Notes: generated from the sequence alone by a model not told the origin. Counted from the stretch's first letter, positions 1 to 8,577 are shown. The stretch is 64,000 nucleotides of DNA from Myxococcales bacterium UBA1238 (GCA_002309015.1 DBWM01000043.1:37238-101237), one strand, 5' to 3'. A program made the numbers and translations.

Positions 1-1233
1 GGGATGCTCGGCTGCAAAATCGAGGGCGCTCTTCCAGACGGCTTCGGCCAGAGGCGCCTTTAAAACCTGTCCCGTAGGCGTTTCCTGGCCCTGATGGAAC
101 AGGTTGATGTTGCGCAGCTCGATGGGATCAAAATGGAGCTCGCGGGCGATGCGGTCGAGATGGCGCTCGATGGCAAAGAGCGACTGGGGGGCACCAAAAC
201 CTCGGAAGGCGCCGTTGGGCGGCGTGTGGGTGGCGACCATTTCGCCGATGATATGCACGTTTGGGCAATAGTAAGGCCCCGCCGCATGGAGCACGCCGCG
301 GCTGTTGACCACCGGTGAGAGCGTGTTGTAGGCGCCCGCATCAAAAAGCAGGCTGACGTCGATGGCGAGCAGTTTGCCCGTCTTGGGATCGACCGCCGTT
401 TTGTAATGCGCCTTGCAGGGATGCCGTTTGGTGGTGGCGAGCAGATCCTCGTCGCGGCGGTAAATCATCTTGACGGTCTGTCCCGACTTCATGCAGAGCA
501 GCGCCGCATGTGCCGATAAAATCGAAGGATATTCCTCTTTTCCACCAAATGCGCCGCCGGTGGTGGTTTGAACCACGTTGAACCGCTCATGCCCCAGAAT
601 GCGCCCGAGAGCGTTTTGGATGTAATAGGGGCATTGCATGGAGCCAAAAATCGTGATGCCGCCGTCTTCTCGCGGTTTGGCGCAAATCCCCTGGGGCTCT
701 AAATAAAGCTGCTCCTGATGGCTGGTGTAATAGTCACCTTCGATGATGCATTCGGCGTTGGCAAAGGCAGCGTCGATGTCGCCATGCCGGATTTCGGCTT
801 TTGCGAATACGTTGTTGTCGCCGAAGATCTTGATCTGATTGCCTTTTGATTGCTCAAAATCGAGCAGCGCCTCGCATTCTTCATAGCGCAGAGTCACATG
901 CTTGCGCGCTTCCAAAGCCAGCTCGCGCGAGGGGGCCGCAAGGAGCGCAACGGGCTCCGCCACATGGCGAATTTCGTCTTTGACGAGCACCGGCTGATCG
1001 GGCGTGTTCAAAAAAACGCAGTTTTCGCCCGGGATGTCGTCTGCGGTTACAAAGGTGATGTTGCTCCAGTCGAAATCGGGATCGCGGTCGATGCCGATGA
1101 GCTTCGCGTGGGGTACGCTTGAGCGTATAGTGACGCCGTACCAGCAGTTTGCGATGGGGATGTCATCGAGATAGCGGGCTTGCCCCGTCACTTTGGCGGG
1201 ACCATCGAGGCGCTGAAAATCTTGGCCTATCAT
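1..1233 (-). CDS. Xanthine dehydrogenase/aldehyde oxidase family, molybdenum-binding subunit (3' part outside window)
   Basis: The large molybdopterin-binding subunit of a xanthine dehydrogenase-type hydroxylase, which oxidises purines or aldehydes at a Mo cofactor. I read 411 codons on the minus strand; the C-terminal half lies beyond base 1. The start at 1233 is an ATG with AGGAG about 9 nt upstream. The a/b hammerhead domain (residues 15-125) is followed by two Moco-contact glycine loops typical of the family, GGAFGGKEE at 226-234 and GAFRGFG at 341-347. The gene diverges from mocA, which makes the cytidine form of molybdopterin that this enzyme family uses, so the pair is functionally coherent. 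The substrate cannot be told from this fragment. No FAD or 2Fe-2S subunit gene is visible, so they must lie to the left or elsewhere. Confidence 0.92.
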   Translation of the reverse strand, partial: MIGQDFQRLDGPAKVTGQARYLDDIPIANCWYGVTIRSSVPHAKLIGIDRDPDFDWSNITFVTADDIPGENCVFLNTPDQPVLVKDEIRHVAEPVALLAAPSRELALEARKHVTLRYEECEALLDFEQSKGNQIKIFGDNNVFAKAEIRHGDIDAAFANAECIIEGDYYTSHQEQLYLEPQGICAKPREDGGITIFGSMQCPYYIQNALGRILGHERFNVVQTTTGGAFGGKEEYPSILSAHAALLCMKSGQTVKMIYRRDEDLLATTKRHPCKAHYKTAVDPKTGKLLAIDVSLLFDAGAYNTLSPVVNSRGVLHAAGPYYCPNVHIIGEMVATHTPPNGAFRGFGAPQSLFAIERHLDRIARELHFDPIELRNINLFHQGQETPTGQVLKAPLAEAVWKSALDFAAEHP

Positions 1234-1386
1234 GGCGCGGCTCCTGCAAACAAAGGGAGTGTAGATTAACAGTCTGGTCAAATGACTCAAGCAAGGATTT
1301 ACAACTTGTTGAAAATAAAGTCATTTTTTTGCTCTGGACGGCTTTTGAAGCGCTTTTGAGCTTTAAAGAAAACAGCGAGGGCGGAT

Positions 1387-1977
1387 TTGAAGCGATCGAC
1401 TTGCAGTGGCTTGATTTTGGCAGGCGGGCGATCCTCGCGCATGGGACAGACGAAGGCGCTGCTGCCGTTCAAAAAACAAACGTTTTTGGGGCATCTGGTG
1501 TCGGTTTTTCAGGCGGCGGGCATCGACGAGATCGTGGCGGTGGGCGGTGCGGATTACGAAAAGATCGCGCAGGCAGTGCCGGAAGGCTGCCGTCTGGTCA
1601 GGGCGGAGGACTGGGCGCTGGGCATGCGGGCGAGTTTGCGGGCGGGTTTGCGGGCGCTGCCTTTGGGACCGGTGCTGCTCACCCATGTGGATCGCCCTTC
1701 GGTATCGGTGAAAACGATCGAAAAACTGTTGCGCTGCAATGAGTTAAACGATTCGAGCCCGCGCATTCCCTGCTTTCGGGGCGAGACCGGGCATCCCGTT
1801 TATTTGCCTGCGGCGCTGAGATCGCGGCTTTTGGAACCGGACGATCGCCCGCTGAATCAAATTCTTGAGGAATATTCGCCGGTTATGGTGGAAGTAGAGG
1901 ATGCGGACGTGCTTTTGAACATCAACACGCCCGAAGACTGGCGGGCGCTTTGCGAGCGGGAAGGCTCAGCCGATTAA
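1387..1977 (+). CDS. mocA: Molybdenum cofactor cytidylyltransferase (MocA-like)
   Basis: A nucleotidyltransferase of about 196 residues that transfers CMP from CTP to Mo-molybdopterin, giving the cofactor used by xanthine dehydrogenase-family enzymes. The N-terminal signature LAGGRSSRMGQTKALLPF (residues 11-28) is the nucleotide-binding loop of the MobA/MocA family. GHPV near residue 135 and a late Asn-Thr-Pro-Glu-Asp segment are also typical. The start is a TTG at 1387 with GAGGG 5-6 nt upstream; no ATG fits as well. The neighbouring molybdenum hydroxylase favours MocA over the GTP-using MobA. The 3' end overlaps the convergent mrp gene by 12 bp. Confidence 0.88.
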   Translation: MKRSTCSGLILAGGRSSRMGQTKALLPFKKQTFLGHLVSVFQAAGIDEIVAVGGADYEKIAQAVPEGCRLVRAEDWALGMRASLRAGLRALPLGPVLLTHVDRPSVSVKTIEKLLRCNELNDSSPRIPCFRGETGHPVYLPAALRSRLLEPDDRPLNQILEEYSPVMVEVEDADVLLNINTPEDWRALCEREGSAD

Positions 1978-3015
1978 AGTTTCGGCCAGCTTCAAAAAGG
2001 CTTGTGATTGCGGTGAGTTGGGGGCGCTCAGGACGATCGGTTTGCCCTCATCTCCGCCGCGCTGCACCGCATCGTCGAGGGGAATCTGAGCCAAAAGCGG
2101 CGTTTCCAGACGCGCGGCCACCTCTGCGGTTCCGCCACCGTTAAACGGCTCGCTCTGATGCCCGCATTTGGGGCAAATGTAGAAGCTCATGTTTTCGACA
2201 AAACCGAGGACCGGGACGTCCACTTTGCGGAACATCTGCAGGCCCTTGATGGCGTCGATGAGCGCAAGGCGTCCGGGCGTGGTGACGATGATGGCGCCCG
2301 AGAGCGGCACCGTTTGCGTGAGCGTGAGCTGAATATCGCCCGTCCCAGGCGGCATATCGAGGATCAGAAAATCGAGCTCGCCCCATTGGATGTCGTTGGT
2401 AAACTGAGTGACCATGCCCGCGACCATGGGACCGCGCCAGATGACCGGCGTTTCGGCGTCCACCAGAAAACCGAGCGACATGACCTTGAGCCCGCTGGCT
2501 TCTAATGGCTCGATTTCATTGGCATTCTTGGCTTTTAGACGGTGATCGGCGATGCCGAGCTGCGTGGGCAGAGAGGGACCGTAAATATCGAGATCGCAGA
2601 CACCTACGCGCTTTCCCTTGGCTGCGAGGGCGAGGGCGAGGTTGAGGGCGATGGTCGATTTGCCGACGCCGCCTTTTCCGCTGGCGACGGCGATGATCTG
2701 CTTCACATTTTCGAGTCCCGAGCGCTTGGGTTCAGGCTCTGATTTGGGCGCCTGGGCTGCGGGGGCATCACCGGGTTGCGGCATATCGTCGGCGAGCGTA
2801 TCTATGATCACATCTTCGATGCCGGTCGATTTGAGCGCCTGTTTAACCTGCGCCTCTGCGGCGTGACGGGTCTTGCGTTCGATGGGTTTGAAGTGCAGGC
2901 TGAGGATGATCGCATCTTCTTCTTTTTGAATGCCATCGATGGAAGCGATGTTCGAGAGCGGCTTTCCCTCAAAAGTGATTTTCGATATAAAATCGCGCAA
3001 TTCTTGTTCGTTCAT
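1966..3015 (-). CDS. mrp: Mrp/ApbC family iron-sulfur cluster carrier ATPase
   Basis: A cytosolic P-loop ATPase of 349 residues that binds and delivers Fe-S clusters. The N-terminal MIP18/DUF59-type domain (residues 1-80) is followed by an Ala/Pro linker and a MinD-like domain with the deviant Walker A GKGGVGKST, the DLDIYGPSLP segment and DMPPGTGD. The C-terminal CPKCG near residue 275 supplies the cluster-bridging CxxC. A longer reading adds 22 residues upstream, but the ATG at 3015 has AGGAG 6 nt before it and begins the conserved domain, so I chose it. The upstream spacer (3016-3134) holds a short inverted repeat, TGGCA/TGCCA, at 3044-3061. Confidence 0.93.
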   Translation of the reverse strand: MNEQELRDFISKITFEGKPLSNIASIDGIQKEEDAIILSLHFKPIERKTRHAAEAQVKQALKSTGIEDVIIDTLADDMPQPGDAPAAQAPKSEPEPKRSGLENVKQIIAVASGKGGVGKSTIALNLALALAAKGKRVGVCDLDIYGPSLPTQLGIADHRLKAKNANEIEPLEASGLKVMSLGFLVDAETPVIWRGPMVAGMVTQFTNDIQWGELDFLILDMPPGTGDIQLTLTQTVPLSGAIIVTTPGRLALIDAIKGLQMFRKVDVPVLGFVENMSFYICPKCGHQSEPFNGGGTAEVAARLETPLLAQIPLDDAVQRGGDEGKPIVLSAPNSPQSQAFLKLAETLIG

Positions 3016-3134
3016 CGTGACTCCTGGCCCTTGGCCCGATGCCTGGCACGTGGGGATGCCACGTTCACTTGTTTGGGTCAATGGGGGTGTGATTTGATTT
3101 GTCTTTGGTGGACTTAACTCAAGGAGTTGGGGTT

Positions 3135-3833
3135 ATGTTTAAGCGACTGGGTGAGGTGCTCGTCGATCAGGGCGTGCTCGATAAGCAGACGCTTCAGCAG
3201 GCATTGGCCGCCGCCGCCGTTTCAGGACGCCGTATTGGTGAATTTTTAATCGAAAAAGGGTTTTGCACTGAGCAGGCGATTCGGACCGCATTGGCCAAGC
3301 AGCTGGGCCTGGACGAAGTTTCGCTGGAACAGCTGGGCGCCATTCCGCCTGAGGTTTTGAGCCTGATTCCCGATGAACTGGCGATCGTGCACCAGATCCT
3401 GCCTCTGAGAATCGACGAAAATTCGGGTTTTCTCGAAATCGCGATGGCCGATCCGGCGGATCAGGATTTGCTGGACGAGCTGAGATTTCGGACGGGACAC
3501 GACATCAGGCCTCTGGTCGCTTTGCCTTCGGAGCTTTCGCTCTCGATCGAGCGGTATTATCGCTACCCCAGCGGTGCAGAGGCGGTCCAGCGTTCCAAAT
3601 CCCGCGAGATGGAGTTTGCAGGCGATGCGCGGAATCGCCCCGAAAACCAGGAAATCTTAAATTTACGCTTACAAATTCAGAACTTACAGAATCAGCTGAC
3701 CGTGCAGTCCGAGGCGATCCACGAGATGTGGGTGTCCCAGCGCATCCTGATTCAGCTTTTGACCGAAGCGGGGCAATTCGATCGCGAAAAATGGTCGCGA
3801 CTCGTCGAGCAGGAATTGCGTCCCAACTTGTGA
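3135..3833 (+). CDS. Standalone MshEN (GspE N-terminal) domain protein with C-terminal coiled coil
   Basis: A protein of 232 residues whose first 150 residues resemble the N-terminal domain of type II secretion/type IV pilus ATPases. Two successive MshEN-like motifs are visible: RLGEVLVDQGVL at 4-15 and RIGEFLIEKGFC at 33-44, each followed by a helix rich in Leu/Ala/Gln. In MshE this repeated motif binds cyclic di-GMP. No ATPase domain follows. Instead there is a Gln/Asn/Leu-rich predicted coiled coil (about 180-210) and a short tail. The start is the ATG at 3135 with AAGGAG 8 nt upstream. No pilus or secretion gene is adjacent. A c-di-GMP sensing role is inference only. Confidence 0.75.
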   Translation: MFKRLGEVLVDQGVLDKQTLQQALAAAAVSGRRIGEFLIEKGFCTEQAIRTALAKQLGLDEVSLEQLGAIPPEVLSLIPDELAIVHQILPLRIDENSGFLEIAMADPADQDLLDELRFRTGHDIRPLVALPSELSLSIERYYRYPSGAEAVQRSKSREMEFAGDARNRPENQEILNLRLQIQNLQNQLTVQSEAIHEMWVSQRILIQLLTEAGQFDREKWSRLVEQELRPNL

Positions 3834-4054
3834 GTTTTGTGCGAACGATGCCCGATGAGCGGAGTTAAATTTGCGATTTTGTGAGTGCAAGTCTTTGGAA
3901 CTTAAGCACAGCGATTTTGATTTGAGATAAAAGTTTGCGCCTCTTTTGCGCCTGGCCTATACAGAGCTTGTGGTTCGCGAAAATGTGGCCGGTCGATTTG
4001 CAAGGACGAGGCGCGAGCTTGACATCTGTGGTTTCGACCCAAAGTGAGGTCGCG

Positions 4055-4426
4055 GTGAAGAAAAAAGAGGAAACATTCGCGCCGACCGTAGTGGTGGCGG
4101 AGGGACTTTCGGCAACAGCCAGCGACGTTGAAGCCGCAGGTTCGCCGAAAGTTTTTGAGGCGGGAATTCAAACTGAAGGGGCCGTTCAAAGGTTTGACAC
4201 AGAGTCCTTTAGCGCCGAAGAGGAAAGGGTTTTGAGGATGCGCTATGGTGTAACTCTTGAACCTGGGGCTGTTTTGGGGAGCAAGTTGGATAGTTTGGAT
4301 CCCAGGCATCTTGAAGAAGTGCAGGCGAAACTGATCTTAATAGAAGCTCAGGTGCGCGCTTACGTGGCTGAATCGCAGGATGCGCGAAAGCAGCATATCA
4401 TCGACGCATTGAAGTCAAAAGACTAA
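4055..4426 (+). CDS. Hypothetical protein
   Basis: A small protein of about 123 residues that I do not recognise. It begins with a charged Lys/Glu segment and has a middle without clear structure. Its C-terminal half looks helical, with EEERVLRMRYGV near residue 60, superficially like the start of a sigma region 4 helix; this is too short to support that identity. I chose the GTG at 4055 because GAGG lies 5 nt upstream. The frame stays open to 3935, so a longer form is possible. The 221-nt spacer before it contains TATACA at 3958-3963 behind two direct copies of TTTGCGCCT-like sequence, a weak promoter candidate. Confidence 0.5.
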   Translation: MKKKEETFAPTVVVAEGLSATASDVEAAGSPKVFEAGIQTEGAVQRFDTESFSAEEERVLRMRYGVTLEPGAVLGSKLDSLDPRHLEEVQAKLILIEAQVRAYVAESQDARKQHIIDALKSKD

Positions 4427-4526
4427 CCTTCTGCGCCCCACCTCTTCTCTCTTCATCCCTTCCTGAAACCTTGTGTTATGCGCGTCCAGCGTGCATGATG
4501 CGCGCCTCATTTTTTTAGGAGCCTTC

Positions 4527-4889
4527 ATGTCGGAGCCACAAGAAAACGATTTCTCAAAAATCGCCTTAAAATTCCCGCAGTTAACTGGTAGCGACAGGCG
4601 TGCGCTGCGCGCTGCCGGGCATCATTTAAACCCCATGGTGATGGTGGGCCGTCTGGGCGTGACCGATGCGGTGATCGAGGCCACCGATGAAGCCTTGCAA
4701 ACCCATGAATTAATTAAGGTTTCTGTTTCTGGGGATGCCCCTGATTCGCGCAAGGATGCGCCCCAGATTCTGGCCGAGGCGACGGGCAGCCTCGTGGTTC
4801 AAATCATCGGCCGCACTTGCCTTCTGTATCGGCCCAGGCGCGAAGAATCTCCTGAAAACAAAGAAGAAACGGGCGGGGAAAACGGATGA
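4527..4889 (+). CDS. yhbY: YhbY-type CRM-domain RNA-binding protein
   Basis: A protein of 120 residues matching the YhbY/CRS1-YhbY family, which binds pre-50S ribosomal RNA. The body LTGSDRRALRAAGHHLNPM leads into the GxxG loop (VGRLG, about 45-49), then TDEALQTHELIKVSV, which is typical of the fold. The start is the ATG at 4527, with AGGAG 7 nt upstream. The tail after the domain is charged (Arg/Glu/Lys) and longer than in the minimal family. The stop overlaps the start of the next gene as ATGA, so the two are translationally coupled. Confidence 0.88.
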   Translation: MSEPQENDFSKIALKFPQLTGSDRRALRAAGHHLNPMVMVGRLGVTDAVIEATDEALQTHELIKVSVSGDAPDSRKDAPQILAEATGSLVVQIIGRTCLLYRPRREESPENKEETGGENG

Positions 4890-5497
4890 TTCTGCAAATG
4901 GATGGCGAGCATCCCACGCCGCATCGCATGGAGCGGGTGCTCACGTTTTTAAAAGATGACGGCGTCATCGCGCTGCCCACCGACACCACGTACGCTTTAG
5001 CCTGCCTGCCCAACAACAAGACGGCCGTAGACAAGATGCGCGCGCTGCGCCGCCTGGATCCCAAAAAGAATCTGTCGCTGGTCTTTTCGGATTTCAGCCA
5101 GCTCAGTCAATATGCCCTCGTCGATAACGAAACTTACCGGATTTTAAAGGAATTTCTTCCAGGACCTGTAACTTTTATTCTCGAAGCGAGTCGCAATCTG
5201 CCTCGGCTGATCGGCGATAAGCGCAAGCGATTTGGCGTTCGTATGCCGAAGTCGCCCTTCATCACCGCGCTGGTCGAAGCGCTTCAGACGCCCCTCGCGG
5301 TCACCTCGGCGATCGATCCTGAAACGGGCGATGTGGCCAACGATCCCTGGACGGTAGAAGAGTTTTTTGGTCACGGACTGGCGGCGGTCGTCGATGCGGG
5401 CGATGTGCCGGGCGAGTTTTCGTCGGTGGTCGATTTGAGCAACGGCGAGCCGCAGGTTTTGCGCGAAGGTTTGGGCGACGTGAGCGCCCTGATGTAG
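4886..5497 (+). CDS. TsaC/Sua5/YciO family protein (threonylcarbamoyl-AMP synthase fold)
   Basis: A protein of 203 residues with the YrdC fold that makes threonylcarbamoyl-AMP for tRNA t6A37. PTDTTYALACLP (residues 31-42) is the canonical nucleotide/threonine loop. KKNLSLVFSDFSQLSQYA and LPGPVTFILEAS follow in family order, ending in VVDLSNGEPQVLREGLGD. The KNLSL and SQYA wording is closer to the YciO branch than to TsaC/YrdC proper, so true synthase activity is likely but not certain. Its ATG overlaps the yhbY stop (ATGA). A hairpin lies about 35 nt past the stop. Confidence 0.85.
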   Translation: MILQMDGEHPTPHRMERVLTFLKDDGVIALPTDTTYALACLPNNKTAVDKMRALRRLDPKKNLSLVFSDFSQLSQYALVDNETYRILKEFLPGPVTFILEASRNLPRLIGDKRKRFGVRMPKSPFITALVEALQTPLAVTSAIDPETGDVANDPWTVEEFFGHGLAAVVDAGDVPGEFSSVVDLSNGEPQVLREGLGDVSALM

Positions 5498-5531
5498 GCC
5501 GTGGAGCCTTTTGATTTTCGGGCGTGAGATA

Positions 5532-5566
5532 CAAAAAAAGCTGAAGCCTTTCGACCTCAGCTTTTG
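5532..5566. terminator. Bidirectional rho-independent terminator
   Basis: The arms AAAAGCTGA (5536-5544) and TCAGCTTTT (5557-5565) form a 9-bp stem with a 12-nt loop. On the minus strand the stem abuts the tRNA-Pro 3' end and is followed by a run of seven T. On the plus strand it has only four T, downstream of the tsaC-like gene. It should end the priA-def-fmt-rsmB-rpe-tRNA transcript and probably the converging one. Confidence 0.8.
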
Positions 5567-5640
5567 TCGGGGTGAGAGGATTTGAACCTCCGACTCCTTG
5601 CTCCCGAAGCAAGTGCGCTACCAGACTGCGCTACACCCCG
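5567..5640 (-). tRNA. tRNA-Pro (anticodon CGG)
   Basis: A 74-nt cloverleaf on the minus strand. The acceptor stem is CGGGGTG/CACCCCG with discriminator A at 5567. The D-arm stem is GCGC/GCGC, and the anticodon stem CTTGC/GCAAG encloses TTCGGGA (anticodon CGG at 5604-5606). The T-arm has loop TTCAAAT. The C1:G72 pair is typical of bacterial tRNA-Pro. No CCA is encoded. The first ten nucleotides are also the last ten of the rpe reading frame. There is no obvious own promoter in the rpe coding sequence, so the tRNA may depend on read-through from the upstream operon. Confidence 0.95.
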
Positions 5641-6320
5641 GTTTCTCGCTGTTTGATGCCTCTCTGAGCTTCGGCGCGAATCGCTGCAATCGCTGATTCG
5701 TAACTTGGAGCCCCAAAAACCGCAGAGCCTGCAACCAGAACATCTGCGCCCGCAAGGGCAACATCAAAAGCGGTGGCGGCATTTACACCACCATCGACCT
5801 CGATGTCAATCTTTTTTGACACGTGGCTCAGTTTGTCGCGTAATTCTCTGATTTTATTTAAACTTTGCGGAATAAACTTTTGGCCTCCGAAGCCGGGATT
5901 GACGGTCATGAGGAGTACGAGATCGATGTCTTCGAGGACATAATCGAGGACGCTGAGCGGGGTGTGCGGGTTTAAGCTGACGCCCACATGCGCGCCGGTC
6001 TGCCGAACCACCTGGATGCTGCGGTGCAAATGGCGCGTGGCCTCTGCGTGGATGGTGATCACGTCGGCGCCCGCCTTGCGAAATTGGGGCGCATATTGAT
6101 CGGGATCCTCGATCATCAGATGGACATCAAAGCAGAGCTTGGTCGCTTCTCTCGCATCGGCAACGAATTTGGGACCAAACGTGATATTCGGCACAAAATG
6201 GCCATCCATCACGTCGAGATGGATCCAATCGGCGCCGGCGGCGGTGACCGCGCGGATTTCGTCGCCGAGGCGGCTGAAGTTGGCGGAGAGGACGGATGGG
6301 GCGATGAAAGGTGCGTTCAC
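5631..6320 (-). CDS. rpe: Ribulose-phosphate 3-epimerase
   Basis: A 229-residue TIM barrel interconverting ribulose-5-P and xylulose-5-P in the pentose phosphate pathway. Family motifs run in order: APSVLSANF, WIHLDVMDGHFVPN (metal and catalytic Asp), DVHLMIEDPD, MTVNPGFGGQ and EVDGGVN (second catalytic Asp). The start is a GTG at 6320 preceded by AAGGAG, with the upstream rsmB stop overlapping it as GTGA. The final codons (Gly-Val-stop plus the last base of the Thr before them) lie within the tRNA-Pro gene on the same strand, so the mRNA and the tRNA cannot both be made from one transcript if RNase P cuts it. Confidence 0.95.
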   Translation of the reverse strand: MNAPFIAPSVLSANFSRLGDEIRAVTAAGADWIHLDVMDGHFVPNITFGPKFVADAREATKLCFDVHLMIEDPDQYAPQFRKAGADVITIHAEATRHLHRSIQVVRQTGAHVGVSLNPHTPLSVLDYVLEDIDLVLLMTVNPGFGGQKFIPQSLNKIRELRDKLSHVSKKIDIEVDGGVNAATAFDVALAGADVLVAGSAVFGAPSYESAIAAIRAEAQRGIKQRETGV

Positions 6321-7651
6321 GGGATCTCCTTACGGCGCAGGCGGGCGGCAAAAAAACTGTCGGTACCGTCGCGCATTGCGCTCGGAGTGAGCATGCGGTT
6401 TTGGATCATTTGAGCCCAGCGTTGCTCCAGATGCGGGGGCATTTCAAGCTCAAAGTCTTCGTTTTTGCTTAAGAATTCCTCGATGACTGAGGGGCCTTCT
6501 TCGGGTGTGTCGCTGCAGACGCTGTAAACCAGAACGCCGCCGGGTTTTAGGCTTTGCGCGCATTGCTGCAGGATTCGGCCTTGCCTTGCGGCGCAGGCTT
6601 CGATGTCTTTGGGGACCCTGCGCCAGCGGATTTCGGGATGCCTTCTTAAAATGCCGAGCCCGGTGCAGGGCGCGTCCACCAGAATGCGATCGAAGGTTTG
6701 ATCGATCGGCGTTTCGGCGTCGTGGCAGCAGGTTTGAACGCCGGTGAGCGAGGCCAGTTCCTTCTTTAAGCGCTCAGCCCTTGCGGGATGCGCGTCGCTC
6801 GCCAAAAGATGCCCCGAGCCCTTCATCAATCGCCAGATATAGCGGCTCTTGCCACCGGGAGCTGCACAGGAATCCCAAATATTTTCGCCAGGTTGCGGGT
6901 CAAGCAGCAGAACCACCAGCTGCGAGGCTTCGTCCTGCACGCGCCATAAACCTTCTTTGAACGAAGGCAGCGCAAAGGGCGTTTCATGCAGGATTTCGAG
7001 CGCTTCCCAGGCAAACGGGCGGGGTTCTGTCCGGGCGCCTTCTGATTTGAGTAAATCTGCAAGATGGTCGCGATCGAGTTCAAAGGGCTCGGGGCGCAGG
7101 ATTAACGCGGCATGCTCGTTGTTTGATTTTAGCCGTGAAAGCGTCGCTTCCAAGCCATATTGCGCGATCCACCTGCGGATCATCCAGCTCGGGTGGCTGT
7201 GGCGGACGGCCAGGCTTCTGACGCTGTCATCGTCGGGTAACTGCTCGCCCTGCCTTAGAAAATGGCGCAGGACGCCGTTGACCACTTTGGTTGCGCCTTC
7301 GTTTAACCAGGCCCGGCTTTGCTCCACCGCTTCGTGCACCACCGCCCGCGCGGGGATGCGATCCAAAAAGAGGAGCTGGTAGAGCGCGATGCGAAGGATG
7401 TTGAGCAGGCGCGGATCCGCCTTTTGGATACCCCGTAAGAGCAGCTGCCCCAATGTAAAATCGAGCCTCGAACGCCAGCGGACGGCCCCCATGGCGAGCT
7501 CCAGCGCGAGCCTCCGATCGCGCGGTTCCAGGTGAGCGCGCTGAGCCAGACTCTCGAGATAAGGCTGCAGATAGGCGTCCTCGTCCTCGAGGCCCAAAAG
7601 GACCTGCAATGCGACGTCGCGGGCAGAACTGAGGGGCTTTTTGGGATTCAA
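6317..7651 (-). CDS. rsmB: 16S rRNA (cytosine-967-C5)-methyltransferase RsmB
   Basis: A protein of 444 residues. The N-terminal NusB-like RNA-binding domain (about 1-135; RDVALQVL, LYQLLFLDRIPARAVVHEAVE) is followed by the SAM methyltransferase domain with the AdoMet loop WDSCAAPGGKSRY. The catalytic VDAPCTGLGILRRHPEIRW supplies PC, and VYSVCSDTPEEG supplies the second Cys. Length and order match the family. Translation appears to start at a TTG that overlaps the fmt stop (TTGA), without a strong ribosome-binding site, suggesting coupling. It sits in the conserved def-fmt-rsmB order. Confidence 0.94.
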   Translation of the reverse strand: MNPKKPLSSARDVALQVLLGLEDEDAYLQPYLESLAQRAHLEPRDRRLALELAMGAVRWRSRLDFTLGQLLLRGIQKADPRLLNILRIALYQLLFLDRIPARAVVHEAVEQSRAWLNEGATKVVNGVLRHFLRQGEQLPDDDSVRSLAVRHSHPSWMIRRWIAQYGLEATLSRLKSNNEHAALILRPEPFELDRDHLADLLKSEGARTEPRPFAWEALEILHETPFALPSFKEGLWRVQDEASQLVVLLLDPQPGENIWDSCAAPGGKSRYIWRLMKGSGHLLASDAHPARAERLKKELASLTGVQTCCHDAETPIDQTFDRILVDAPCTGLGILRRHPEIRWRRVPKDIEACAARQGRILQQCAQSLKPGGVLVYSVCSDTPEEGPSVIEEFLSKNEDFELEMPPHLEQRWAQMIQNRMLTPSAMRDGTDSFFAARLRRKEIP

Positions 7652-8577
7652 AGCGCTGTCCCCACGGGCAAAAGCCCTGATTGCAGAAACTCTTTACCGG
7701 TCACCACGCGGCGGCCCGGGCGCTGCAGGCGGAGCAACGTGAGGCTGCCTTCTCCGCAGGCGACCCGCGGACCTTCGGGATCGTGGGCGATCACAACCCC
7801 CGGCGTATGCTGAGATTCTTCTTTGTTTACGCGAACCTGGTGGATTTTTAATGGGCCTTCGGGCTGATCGACGAAGCTTCCGGGCCAGGGGGAAACGCCG
7901 CGCACGAGATGATCAATTTTTTGAGCAGGCTGGTTAAAATCGATGCGGCCGAGGCTCTTTTGAAGCGGCGGAGCGGCCGTCGCCAGCGAAGGATCCTGCG
8001 GCGTAAACCGGAGCTCGCCCTTCTGCAATGCGTGGATGGCTTCTTCCATCAAATCTGCGCTGATGAGGCTCAGTCGCTCCTGAAGCTCGCCTGCGGTCTC
8101 TTCGGGCAAAATGGGTACGCGCCGCACAAGGCCCACGTCGCCTTCGTCCATGCCTTCGCTCATGCGCATGATCGAGATGCCGGTCTCGCTGTCGCCCGCG
8201 ATGATCGACCATTGGATGGGCGCCGCGCCTCTCCAGCGGGGCAGCAGACTGGCGTGGCCGTTTAAACATCCAAAACGAGGTAACTCCAGATACCGCTTAG
8301 GTAAAATGCGTCCGTAAGCGACCACCACGCAGAGATCGGGTTCCAGGGCTTTGAGGGTGTTAAAACTCGTATTGTTTAAATGCGCCCATTGGTAGATCGG
8401 CGTGCCGTGGGCGGTGGCGCAGGCGGCTACGGGGGTTTGCTGCAGTTTTTGGCCGCGCCCTACGGGGCGATCGGGCTGGCTGACGACGGCGACGGGGGCG
8501 CAATCCATGCTGTAAAGGCGTTCGAGCGTGGGCACGGCGTAGGCGGGCGTACCCATAAAAATGACGCGAAGGCTCAT
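7648..8577 (-). CDS. fmt: Methionyl-tRNA formyltransferase
   Basis: A 309-residue enzyme that formylates the initiator Met-tRNA using 10-formyl-THF. FMGTPAYAVPTL near the N-terminus, the catalytic stretch NGHASLLPRWRGAAPIQW (His and the SLLP loop), and a C-terminal OB-fold-like domain (HLVRGVSPWPGSF onwards) are all present, and the length is normal. The conserved Asp is in EGMDEGDV. The ATG overlaps the def stop (ATGA). Formylation here and deformylation by Def form the expected functional pair. Confidence 0.95.
   Translation of the reverse strand: MSLRVIFMGTPAYAVPTLERLYSMDCAPVAVVSQPDRPVGRGQKLQQTPVAACATAHGTPIYQWAHLNNTSFNTLKALEPDLCVVVAYGRILPKRYLELPRFGCLNGHASLLPRWRGAAPIQWSIIAGDSETGISIMRMSEGMDEGDVGLVRRVPILPEETAGELQERLSLISADLMEEAIHALQKGELRFTPQDPSLATAAPPLQKSLGRIDFNQPAQKIDHLVRGVSPWPGSFVDQPEGPLKIHQVRVNKEESQHTPGVVIAHDPEGPRVACGEGSLTLLRLQRPGRRVVTGKEFLQSGLLPVGTAL

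Noticed and set aside
3044..3061. TGGCACG...TGCC before mrp considered as a sigma54 promoter
   Set aside because: The GG to GC spacing is 13 nt on both strands rather than 12; kept only as a short inverted repeat.
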